Assembly: GCF_000016645.1 (NCBI RefSeq)
Contig: NC_009441.1
Span: 2,046,001 to 2,110,000 of the forward strand
Length of the DNA stretch: 64,000 nt
Direction of reading: 5' to 3'
Source of the DNA: Flavobacterium johnsoniae UW101
Lineage (GTDB): Bacteria > Bacteroidota > Bacteroidia > Flavobacteriales > Flavobacteriaceae
Position 1 is the first letter of the stretch. Each line of letters opens with the position of its first letter. The translations under genes and the position numbers were made by a program. This document shows positions 16,092-23,566 of this stretch, in pieces. Below the pieces are notes generated by a model. That model saw nothing but the letters and a program-made list of their open reading frames with translations. It had not been told where the DNA came from and ran no database searches.

Positions 16092-17141
16092 ATGCAAATT
16101 GAGAAAAAAGACATAAGAGCCTTATCAAAAGATCAGTTACGAGATTTTTTTGTTGCTAATAACGACAAAGCATTTCGAGGCAATCAGGTTTATGAATGGT
16201 TGTGGAGCAAAGGAGCACATAGCTTTGAGGATATGACGAATGTTGCCAAAACAACGCGTTCTATGCTCGAAGAAAATTTCGTTATCAACCATATTAAGGT
16301 AGATACCATGCAGCGCAGTAACGACGGAACAGTAAAAAATGCTGTGCGTCTGCATGACGGGTTAGTAGTAGAGTCAGTTTTAATTCCAACTGAGACCAGA
16401 ACAACAGCTTGTGTTTCTAGTCAGGTTGGCTGTAGTTTAGACTGTAATTTCTGTGCTACTGCAAGATTAAAACGTATGCGAAATCTGGAACCGGGAGAAA
16501 TTTACGACCAGATTATGGCCATCGATAAAGAAAGTCGTTTGTATCATAATCATCCCCTTTCTAATATTGTTTTTATGGGAATGGGCGAGCCTTTAATGAA
16601 CTATAATAACGTCATTAAAGCAATCGATATGGTTACATCGGAAGAAGGTTTAGGAATGTCTCCAAAACGTATTACGCTTTCAACATCCGGAATTCCGAAA
16701 ATGATTAAGAAAATGGCCGATGATGATGTGAAATTCAGATTGGCGGTTTCTCTTCATTCTGCGATTGATGAAACCCGTGCGAAGATTATGCCTTTCAGCA
16801 AAAACTTTCCTTTAAAAGATTTAAGAGAAGCATTGGAATATTGGTACAGAAAAACCAAAAGCAAAGTTTCGTACGAATATGTAGTTTGGAAAGGAATTAA
16901 CGACGATAAAGCTTCTGTTGATGCTTTAGTGAAATTCTGTAAATATGTGCCGTGTAAAGTCAATTTAATTGAATACAACCCAATTGATGACGGAGAATTC
17001 CAGCAAGCCTCAGAAGAATCTATTCTGGCTTACATAAAAGCATTAGAAAATATTGGTGTTGTGGTAAAAGTGCGTCGCAGCCGAGGAAAAGATATCGATG
17101 CAGCCTGCGGACAATTAGCAAATAAAGAGGCTGAAGTATAA
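16092..17141 (+). CDS. rlmN: Dual-specificity 23S rRNA/tRNA adenine-C2 methyltransferase (radical SAM)
   Basis: RlmN methylates C2 of A2503 in 23S rRNA, and of A37 in some tRNAs. The 349-residue length is typical. The radical-SAM cluster motif is C114SLDC118NFC121, followed by ATARLKRMRN and FMGMGEPLMNY. The two methyl-transfer Cys are the second Cys of the family pair near the end (Cys339 in DIDAACGQLA) and its partner near the cluster. The N-terminal part (DQLRDFFVANNDKAFRGNQV) matches the family helical domain. The -7 element sits so close to the ATG that a leaderless message is likely. Confidence 0.95.
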   Translation: MQIEKKDIRALSKDQLRDFFVANNDKAFRGNQVYEWLWSKGAHSFEDMTNVAKTTRSMLEENFVINHIKVDTMQRSNDGTVKNAVRLHDGLVVESVLIPTETRTTACVSSQVGCSLDCNFCATARLKRMRNLEPGEIYDQIMAIDKESRLYHNHPLSNIVFMGMGEPLMNYNNVIKAIDMVTSEEGLGMSPKRITLSTSGIPKMIKKMADDDVKFRLAVSLHSAIDETRAKIMPFSKNFPLKDLREALEYWYRKTKSKVSYEYVVWKGINDDKASVDALVKFCKYVPCKVNLIEYNPIDDGEFQQASEESILAYIKALENIGVVVKVRRSRGKDIDAACGQLANKEAEV

Positions 17142-17235
17142 TGCCTGCGGGATAAATATTCAGCTGGGAATATTTCGTTGGTAAAAAAATAATGACAGTA
17201 TAAAAAATGTCCCATCTAGACATTTGAGTGATAAT

Positions 17236-17283
17236 AAAAAAGCATTAAAAACGAGGGTGAATCTTGTTTTTAATGCTTTTTTT
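17236..17283. terminator. Bidirectional terminator between rlmN and the lipoprotein gene
   Basis: AAAAAGCATTAAAAAC pairs perfectly with GTTTTTAATGCTTTTT around a 13-base loop. A and T runs on both sides suit both converging genes. Confidence 0.85.
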
Positions 17284-17299
17284 CTGGGCAAAAAGGGAA

Positions 17300-18160
17300 C
17301 TATTTTTTCAAATCGATTTCTTCTGTTACGCCGTCTTTTGTTACAGAAGCCAGCGTATCACAATCTCCATTGCCATAATCAATAACAGCCGAAGCCCCGT
17401 TTTTAGTTACAGAAACAATTCCTTTTACAGCAAACGATTTTCTGCATGAAGCTTTAAATTCTAATGGCGTTGTAATTTCTGCTGAATAAGTATCTCCGTT
17501 TGGTAAAGTTGTAGTACCGCTTCCGGTAACTACAAATACATTATCTTCCCAATTAAACCAGGTGTTGTAACCCGCAGTCATTTCTTTTACAAGAGAACCT
17601 TTTCTACTGTAAACACTTCCATCGTCAAAAGTAATCGTTAAATCAATTGCAGCGGTTGAAACCGGATGTGCTTCTGCCAGTAAATCAGTTGATTTTACAG
17701 TTCGAATAATGCTTTTGCTTCCCTGCAGTTTTTTACCATTGTGGTAAAATCCTTCAAAAGTATAACTGATTGTTTGTGTAGAAGCCGAAAAATCATTAGA
17801 AAATGAAACCACCATTTTTCCTTTCACCGTATTTCCGTTGTCAAGCGTACAGCCTTCAACGCCAAAATCTACTGTTTTTGTAAAAGTATTATTCGTTAAA
17901 ACTGTTGTAATAACAGCACAGCTGGGCAAAAAGTTTTTAATGTTTCCGGAAGGTTTATTATTAATATTAAGCTGAGAACTAAATTGATCTTCAGCAATAT
18001 TAGTAACATCATCTATTGAGGCATCTATTTTAGCATTTGCAATAATCTCGTCGTTTGTAATTACTTTACTCGTTCCGTCATTTGTGTTTTCATCAGAATT
18101 ACAGCTTGTAAATAGTGATAAAGCGATACATGTTCCAATTAATAAAAATTTTGTTTTCAT
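17300..18160 (-). CDS. Hypothetical lipoprotein
   Basis: The 286-residue protein begins with a lipoprotein signal (MKTKFLLIGTCIALSLFTSC, Cys20) and an Asp/Asn-rich linker. The rest is predicted all-beta with a repeated look: FGVEGCTLDNGNTVKGKMVV and IDYGNGDCDTLASVTKDG both have a xGxxxC strand pattern, and TTLPNGDTYSAEITTPLEF lies between. I do not recognise a named family. It converges with rlmN and has no obvious operon partner. A surface or periplasmic location is expected from the signal. Confidence 0.7.
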   Translation of the reverse strand: MKTKFLLIGTCIALSLFTSCNSDENTNDGTSKVITNDEIIANAKIDASIDDVTNIAEDQFSSQLNINNKPSGNIKNFLPSCAVITTVLTNNTFTKTVDFGVEGCTLDNGNTVKGKMVVSFSNDFSASTQTISYTFEGFYHNGKKLQGSKSIIRTVKSTDLLAEAHPVSTAAIDLTITFDDGSVYSRKGSLVKEMTAGYNTWFNWEDNVFVVTGSGTTTLPNGDTYSAEITTPLEFKASCRKSFAVKGIVSVTKNGASAVIDYGNGDCDTLASVTKDGVTEEIDLKK

Positions 18161-18305
18161 AATAAATAGTTTTTTTTGGTTTTACTTTTAATTAATGAAT
18201 TCAAATTAGTATTAGATTGAGGTGTTTTTGGATTGTTTTTTAAATTAGTATTGAAATTGTTGATATACTAACATAAAATAGACAACGTTTTTTTATTTAA
18301 AATAG

Positions 18306-18313
18306 TATATTTG
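18306..18313 (+). promoter_or_regulatory. -7 element close to the polyprenyl synthase start
   Basis: TATATTTG fits TAnnTTTG and ends eight bases before the ATG, so the leader would be nearly absent (about 0-4 bases). Confidence 0.5.
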
Positions 18314-18321
18314 GAATCGAA

Positions 18322-19299
18322 ATGAATATTACTTCACAAATAAAACAGCCCATTATTGCCGAGATGGAACTTTTTGAAAAAAAGTTCCATGAATCGATGA
18401 CCTCAAAGGTTGCGTTACTCAACAGGATTACCTATTATATTGTAAACAGAAAAGGAAAACAAATGCGTCCGATGTTTGTGTTTCTTACTGCAAAAATGGT
18501 TTCTGGCGGTACTGTAAACGAAAGAACCTATCGCGGGGCATCGGTTATTGAATTAATTCATACGGCAACTTTGGTTCACGACGACGTTGTAGACGATAGT
18601 AATCGCCGCCGCGGATTTTTCTCAATCAATGCGCTTTGGAAAAACAAAATTGCTGTTTTAGTTGGAGATTATCTTCTTTCAAAAGGATTACTGCTTTCTA
18701 TTGATAACGGCGATTTTGATTTACTTCGAATCATTTCTGTAGCCGTTCGCGAAATGAGCGAAGGTGAATTGCTTCAAATAGAAAAAGCACGCAGACTTGA
18801 CATTACAGAAGATGTTTACTACGAAATCATCAGAAAGAAAACCGCAACACTTATTGCTGCGTGTTGTGCACTTGGTGCAAAAGCTGTAATTGAAGATGAT
18901 GTTCAGGTTGAGAATATGCGAATGTTTGGTGAACTTATAGGAATGGCGTTCCAGATCAAAGACGACTTATTTGATTACAGCGAAGAAGCCATTGGTAAAC
19001 CAACCGGAATCGATATTAAAGAGCAAAAAATGACACTGCCTTTAATTCACGTTTTAAATACCTGCACACCGCAGGAAAAAAAGTGGTTGATAAACTCCAT
19101 TAAAAACCATAACAAAGACAAAAAACGAGTAAAAGAAGTAATTGCCTTTGTAAAAAACAATAATGGTTTGGCTTACGCCGAAGAAAAAATGGTGCAGTTC
19201 CAGCAGGAAGCACTTTCTCTTTTAGAAAATTACCCGGATTCTGAATTCAAAGCAGCGCTTACCTTAATGGTAAACTATGTTATTGAAAGAAAAAAATAA
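18322..19299 (+). CDS. Polyprenyl diphosphate synthase (octaprenyl/all-trans type)
   Basis: The 325-residue enzyme of the trans-prenyltransferase family has both aspartate-rich motifs: D87DVVD in HDDVVDDSNRRRG (first) and D214DLFD in QIKDDLFDYSEEAIGKP (second). These bind Mg-diphosphate of the allylic and isopentenyl substrates. RKGKQMRPMFVFL and KTATLIAACCALG are further family blocks. In Bacteroidota such an enzyme makes the side chain of menaquinone; chain length is not readable here. The 3' end of this gene exists a second time, degraded, at 20094-20154. Confidence 0.9.
   Translation: MNITSQIKQPIIAEMELFEKKFHESMTSKVALLNRITYYIVNRKGKQMRPMFVFLTAKMVSGGTVNERTYRGASVIELIHTATLVHDDVVDDSNRRRGFFSINALWKNKIAVLVGDYLLSKGLLLSIDNGDFDLLRIISVAVREMSEGELLQIEKARRLDITEDVYYEIIRKKTATLIAACCALGAKAVIEDDVQVENMRMFGELIGMAFQIKDDLFDYSEEAIGKPTGIDIKEQKMTLPLIHVLNTCTPQEKKWLINSIKNHNKDKKRVKEVIAFVKNNNGLAYAEEKMVQFQQEALSLLENYPDSEFKAALTLMVNYVIERKK
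19237..19298 (+). repeat. 3' end of the polyprenyl synthase gene, parent copy of a flanking repeat
   Basis: The blocks at 19237-19254 (18 bases) and 19275-19298 (24 bases) recur exactly at 20112-20129 and 20131-20154, with the intervening 20 bases reduced to one base. The two copies bracket the leftward 229-residue gene. Confidence 0.85.
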
Positions 19300-19322
19300 T
19301 TTTTTTTAAATTTATATCTCGA

Positions 19323-20012
19323 TTAATGGATTATCTCCCAATATGGCTCAAATTGTAAATCATTAAAAGGAATACTGTGTATATTGGCTGTTTCTCCTTT
19401 TTTATAGATTCCATAACTAATTGTGTCCTGAATGGAGTTTATAAATTCCCAAGTTTCTGTTTTATCACGTTTTCCTTTCCCCCATGAACGAGTATTAAAA
19501 ACAGTTCTTTTGGCATTTATTTTTTGAGATAAATTCTGAATTATTTCTGTACATTGTATTTCTAAATCCACTGCAATTCCAATTGTAATTAAGAAATTAA
19601 AGCTCATATTTTGATTACTGGACTTATTAAATGAAGAAATTTCATTCCAAATTGAAATATAAATATCTGGCGAATTATTTATTTTTTCACAAATAGTCCA
19701 TATTGGTGTCCACGATGCAAAATGTCTAAATTTTTTGTCATCATTTGTTTTAATAACCCATTTTTGATGTGATTTATCATTCCATGTCAATCTTCCTAAT
19801 TTTTCAACTGAAAAAAATTGGTCATCTTTATTTTTTTTTGAATATTCTAATACTCTTAGAGCAGTTTTGTCAAAATAATTTGAAAAGTTTAAAATTTTAC
19901 TAAATGAAGGTTCGTAGATATTTTTCCAGTGCTCCTCTTTCCAAGGTTCGTTATCTTCATTTTCATTACCGAAAATAAGATAAAATTGAAATTGTCTTGC
20001 ATTAAAGCTCAT
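19323..20012 (-). CDS. Hypothetical protein in a small inserted block
   Basis: The 229-residue protein has no signal peptide or membrane helix and is rich in Asn, Lys, Ile and Trp. Blocks such as EPWKEEHWKNIYEPSFSKIL, FASWTPIWTICEKINNSPD and FNTRSWGKGKRDKTETWEF are distinctive, but I do not recognise a family. It is very AT-rich compared with the preceding synthase gene. The gene lies exactly between the true 3' end of the synthase gene and a degraded copy of that 3' end, an arrangement expected from insertion of foreign DNA at a gene terminus. It might be an orphan immunity or defence-related gene, but nothing in the sequence proves it. Confidence 0.6.
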   Translation of the reverse strand: MSFNARQFQFYLIFGNENEDNEPWKEEHWKNIYEPSFSKILNFSNYFDKTALRVLEYSKKNKDDQFFSVEKLGRLTWNDKSHQKWVIKTNDDKKFRHFASWTPIWTICEKINNSPDIYISIWNEISSFNKSSNQNMSFNFLITIGIAVDLEIQCTEIIQNLSQKINAKRTVFNTRSWGKGKRDKTETWEFINSIQDTISYGIYKKGETANIHSIPFNDLQFEPYWEIIH

Positions 20013-20093
20013 TGTTGTTTTTTTTAAAAATTATCTTACAAAAATATAAAATGTTTTATAAAGTAAAAATAACGAGATTTGTTTTTAAAGGTT

Positions 20094-20154
20094 ATCTCTT
20101 CTGCTTACTGCGATTCTGAATTCAAAGCATCTATGTTATTGAAAGAAAAAAATA
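20094..20154 (+). repeat. Degraded second copy of the polyprenyl synthase 3' end
   Basis: The perfect matches of 18 and 24 bases to the synthase 3' end are preceded by looser similarity (TCTCTT, TTAC). The copy has lost 20 bases between the blocks and no longer encodes protein. It marks the right edge of the block holding the 229-residue gene. Confidence 0.85.
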
Positions 20155-20167
20155 GTATTTATTAAGT

Positions 20168-20893
20168 TTAATATTCAAGTATATAAACAATTTTATTTGA
20201 GGTATCTAATAAAGAAAGTACAATTCCATCTCTTATAATTGACATAAATCGAGAAATTTCTGTAGCGGCCACAAGCATGTTTTGATTAATTTGATAATTG
20301 TTTTTTAAATTATAGTCGATATTAATTATAAACTCTTCAAGAATGGAAAGCGCCTCTTTTTTATCTAATAAAAAAGGATCGGTATTTTTGCCGTAATTTT
20401 CAGTTATGACTGATATATGCTTATGAACGCCAAATTTTTCATAGAAATATTTCGTGAAATTATAGCTGTAAAATGCTTCTGCATAGTATTCAGTATTTGA
20501 AAAATTATAGAAATTATTTTTTTCTAATTGTTGAAGGATGTTTTCTAAATAATCATCTACAGTTCTTTTCTCTTTTAAATAAGTATCTTTATTTTGAGTA
20601 AAGTCTTCTTCTAAAGCATTGTGTAATTCGTAAATTTTTTCATAATCATCAAAAACTGCCAAGTCACCCAGAAATTCATATTTGCCATTAATATATTTAA
20701 AGCCAAAAAAATTGTTTTCAGAATATTTGTATTCATTTTTACAAAAAAGACCATCTGTTGAAACTATATGAATATGATAATCTTCACCATTAACTAACGT
20801 TTTTGCCGTTAGAATAGGTTTGAAAAAAATACCTAATGATTTGTCAATGAAGACATTCTCAATGTCAGGATAAAGGTGGATATTTTCAGTCAT
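20168..20893 (-). CDS. Hypothetical cytoplasmic protein
   Basis: The 241-residue acidic protein has no signal and no membrane segment. Its N-terminal part looks beta-rich (SLGIFFKPILTAKTLVNGED, YHIHIVSTDGLFCKNEYKY), and the middle and C-terminal parts look helical (EKRTVDDYLENILQQLEKNN, ALSILEEFIINIDYNLKNNY). I recognise no family. It is AT-rich, has the same orientation as the 229-residue gene and starts 155 bases upstream of it, with the degraded repeat between them. The two could be a short accessory unit. Size and composition resemble immunity proteins of polymorphic toxin systems, which is an inference only. Confidence 0.6.
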   Translation of the reverse strand: MTENIHLYPDIENVFIDKSLGIFFKPILTAKTLVNGEDYHIHIVSTDGLFCKNEYKYSENNFFGFKYINGKYEFLGDLAVFDDYEKIYELHNALEEDFTQNKDTYLKEKRTVDDYLENILQQLEKNNFYNFSNTEYYAEAFYSYNFTKYFYEKFGVHKHISVITENYGKNTDPFLLDKKEALSILEEFIINIDYNLKNNYQINQNMLVAATEISRFMSIIRDGIVLSLLDTSNKIVYILEY

Positions 20894-21069
20894 AATTTAA
20901 TTAAATTATTTTATAAAATTATAAATAAAAACTTACATTTTTATCATTCTTGTTTTAAAAATTAACTTTAGTTTAAAATTTTTTCCACCCTTCATGCAAC
21001 CATTTTAGATCGACAATCGTCTATGCTGATAGAAGTCTTTTCTAAAACTAAAAACCGAAAAGCGTATTA

Positions 21070-21630
21070 ATGAAAATTATTCATTTACATCAAGAAGAAA
21101 CCAAAATCATAAAGCTGGCTGTCGAAAATAATCGACAGGCACAGCAGCAGATTTACAGCAGGTTTTCTCCAAAAATGTTAAGTGTATGCCGGCAGTATAT
21201 AAAGGACATTCATATGGCAGAAGATGTAATGATTACGGCTTTCATGAAAGTATTTACGAATCTAAAAAACTTTGAACACAAAGGAAGTTTTGAAGGCTGG
21301 ATTCGAAGGATTATGGTTAACGAATGCATTTCGTATTTAAGAGTTCAGAAAAAAGTAAAATTTGCCGAAGATGAATTTTTTGTCGAAGAAAGTTTCAATG
21401 AAATTGACAGTCAGTTTACAGTAGAACAAATTCAGTATTTAATAGATGCCCTGCCAGATGGTTATAAAATGGTTTTCAATTTATACGCCATAGAAGGTTA
21501 TAAACACAATGAAATTGCCAAGATGCTAGGAATTAATGAAGGAACATCGAAATCACAATTATCGCACGCCAGAAAAATGCTGCAAACACAAATTACTATT
21601 TTAAAAAAACAAGATAATGGAACCGAATAA
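21070..21630 (+). CDS. ECF RNA polymerase sigma factor (sigma-70 family)
   Basis: The 186-residue protein has region 2 (YSRFSPKMLSVCRQYIKD, MAEDVMITAFMKVFTNL with FEGWIRRIMVNECISYLR) and region 4 (IDALPDGYKMVFNLYAIEGY, KHNEIAKMLGINEGTSKSQL with SHARKML as the helix-turn-helix). It should direct RNA polymerase to a small envelope-related regulon. It overlaps the next gene by 14 bases, and that product has one membrane helix near the N-terminus, so it could be its regulator. Confidence 0.9.
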   Translation: MKIIHLHQEETKIIKLAVENNRQAQQQIYSRFSPKMLSVCRQYIKDIHMAEDVMITAFMKVFTNLKNFEHKGSFEGWIRRIMVNECISYLRVQKKVKFAEDEFFVEESFNEIDSQFTVEQIQYLIDALPDGYKMVFNLYAIEGYKHNEIAKMLGINEGTSKSQLSHARKMLQTQITILKKQDNGTE

Positions 21631-22348
21631 TTTTGAAAAGGATTTCCGTGAAAAGCTCAACCAGCGAAAAATTGAACCAAGCGAAAAAGCCTGGGATCGA
21701 TTAGATGCTATGTTGAGTGTTGCCGAAGAAAAACCTAAAAAGAAAAGCAAAAAATGGTTGTACATCGCAGCAAGTGTTGTAGGGTTTTTATTAGTTGGAA
21801 CTTTCTTTTTTAATCATAAGGAAGACATTCAAGCACCAAAAAATGTAGTTATTGAAGAAAATGCTGAAAAAGATTCTATTATAAAACCAGTTATAAATAC
21901 TATCGATTCTGTTAAAACTGAAACTGTAATTGCAGAAAAATCTTCAACAGAAACTTCAAAATCTGCATCAGATAAAAAAGAAAATAATCTCAATCAACCA
22001 TCAAATAAAGCTGTTAAAAATCAATCAAATCACATAGCGGAGTCTTCAATTATCATCAAAAACAATCAGGAAAAACAATCAACAAACAACAATCAAACTG
22101 TAATTGCCGAAAACCAAAAGAAAGAAAATATTGACCAACTGCTTGAAACTGCCGAAAATAAAGTTTTGGCAGAAAACGTAAACAAGGTTAAAAAAGCCAA
22201 AGTAAAAATCAATGCGGCTGATTTGCTGGATCAAGTCGACGGCGAGTTAGAACTTTCTTTTAGAGAAAAAGTAATTACAAAGGTGAACAAAAATCTTCAG
22301 GAAGTTAAAGTGGCTTTGTCAAACAGAAATCAGGAAGAAAAGAAATAA
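21617..22348 (+). CDS. Single-pass membrane protein, probable anti-sigma-like regulator
   Basis: The 243-residue protein has a cytoplasmic N-terminus of about 46 residues (EKDFREKLNQRKIEPSEKAW), one membrane helix (WLYIAASVVGFLLVGTFFF, about 48-66) and a long Lys/Asn/Glu/Ser-rich periplasmic part without predicted structure. The N-terminal ...REKLxxRxIxPSxxAWxRLxxML pattern recurs in Bacteroidota proteins encoded after ECF sigma genes. The 14-base overlap indicates co-translation. No ZAS-type His/Cys motif is seen, so the anti-sigma role rests on position and topology. Confidence 0.65.
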   Translation: MEPNNFEKDFREKLNQRKIEPSEKAWDRLDAMLSVAEEKPKKKSKKWLYIAASVVGFLLVGTFFFNHKEDIQAPKNVVIEENAEKDSIIKPVINTIDSVKTETVIAEKSSTETSKSASDKKENNLNQPSNKAVKNQSNHIAESSIIIKNNQEKQSTNNNQTVIAENQKKENIDQLLETAENKVLAENVNKVKKAKVKINAADLLDQVDGELELSFREKVITKVNKNLQEVKVALSNRNQEEKK

Positions 22349-22420
22349 CAATTCATATTTAAAATAACAATTAAAAAATCATCATCAATCAAATCATCAA
22401 TCATTTTAAAACAATCAATT

Positions 22421-23449
22421 ATGAAAAATTTTACCATTTATCTTATACTTTTCTTCTTTTTAGTAGTAAGCAAAGTGATAGGACAGGAAACTTTTGAGTC
22501 TGAAGCGAAAAGAATTGCCAATAAAATAGAAAAAATCACCAAAGAAGAGAAAGAAGCTCTAAAAGAAGAAATAGAAGCCATAAATGTTCAGTTGTCTGAA
22601 GGTAAAATCACGCAGGAACAAGCTGATAAACGCAAAAAAGAATTGGCAGAAGCGAGAGCTGTAATTATAGAAGAAAAAGTAACTCTGGCTCAAAATGAAT
22701 TAAATGACTTGGTTCAGAAAAAAGTAGACGGAAAAATAAAAGAAGATTCTTCAAAGGTTTACATGATTCGATGGAAATCACCAAAACGAGACAAAGATTC
22801 GATTCACGGAGAAAAAAGAACTACTTCGCAGTTTGTATTTGCCATGGGTTTAAACAATACTATGGTTGACGGAAAACTGCAGGATTCAAATTATAGTTTT
22901 ATAGGTTCGCATTTTTACGAATGGGGTTTTACTTATAACTCACGATTAATGAAAAACGATAATCTGCTTCATGCAAAATACGGGCTTTCATTAATGTACA
23001 ACAATATCCGTCCAACAAATAACAGGACCTTTGTGGTAAACGGAGACCAGACTAATCTGGAAGTCAATTCGATTCACTTAACAGAATCCCGTTTTAGAAA
23101 TGTCTATTTGGCTGTTCCAGTACATTTAGAATTTGATTTTACGAGACCTATTGAAAAAAATGGAAAAACATATTTCAAAACTCATAAAAGTTTCCGTTTT
23201 GGAGTGGGAGGTTATGCAGGTATAAATGTAAAATCAAAACAGATTTTGAAGTTTGAAGAAGACGATTTAAAATACAAAACAAGAATCAAAGGCGATTATA
23301 ATGTAAATAATTTTATCTACGGATTAAGTTCTTATATCGGTTACAGAGATGTGAGTTTGTATTTTAAATACGATTTAAATCCGTTGTTTCAGGATAATTT
23401 AGTTAAAGAAAATAATATTTCTTTAGGATTACGTCTCGATTTAAATTAG
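22421..23449 (+). CDS. Outer-membrane protein with N-terminal coiled coil
   Basis: The 342-residue protein has a signal peptide (MKNFTIYLILFFFLVVSKVIGQ) and a charged coiled-coil segment (about 25-100; KIEKITKEEKEALKEEIEA, LAQNELNDLVQKKVDGKI). From about 125 to the end, strands typical of an outer-membrane barrel follow (TSQFVFAMGLNNTMVDGKL, RFGVGGYAGINVK, NISLGLRLDLN). It is the third gene of the sigma-factor operon and may be the envelope component whose state is sensed. Family name not known to me. Confidence 0.68.
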   Translation: MKNFTIYLILFFFLVVSKVIGQETFESEAKRIANKIEKITKEEKEALKEEIEAINVQLSEGKITQEQADKRKKELAEARAVIIEEKVTLAQNELNDLVQKKVDGKIKEDSSKVYMIRWKSPKRDKDSIHGEKRTTSQFVFAMGLNNTMVDGKLQDSNYSFIGSHFYEWGFTYNSRLMKNDNLLHAKYGLSLMYNNIRPTNNRTFVVNGDQTNLEVNSIHLTESRFRNVYLAVPVHLEFDFTRPIEKNGKTYFKTHKSFRFGVGGYAGINVKSKQILKFEEDDLKYKTRIKGDYNVNNFIYGLSSYIGYRDVSLYFKYDLNPLFQDNLVKENNISLGLRLDLN

Positions 23450-23474
23450 AAATAAAGTTGAGTTTAGTTAGTAG

Positions 23475-23504
23475 AAAAAGTGTTTCGAAAGAGGCACTTT
23501 TTTT
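23475..23504 (+). terminator. Terminator of the sigma-factor operon
   Basis: A 10-bp stem with two G-U pairs, GAAA tetraloop and following T run (stem AAAGTGTTTC/GAGGCACTTT). It lies where an upstream start for dnaG would otherwise fall, arguing against that start. Confidence 0.75.
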
Positions 23505-23566
23505 GTAAATTCAGGTTGGATTTGCGTACTTTTACAGGCTCTAATTTTTTAAAAATAATTTACGTT

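Noticed and set aside
23480..23566. Upstream start for dnaG
   Set aside because: The extra 29 codons overlap a terminator hairpin and do not resemble primase; the TTG at 23567 gives the family N-terminus.
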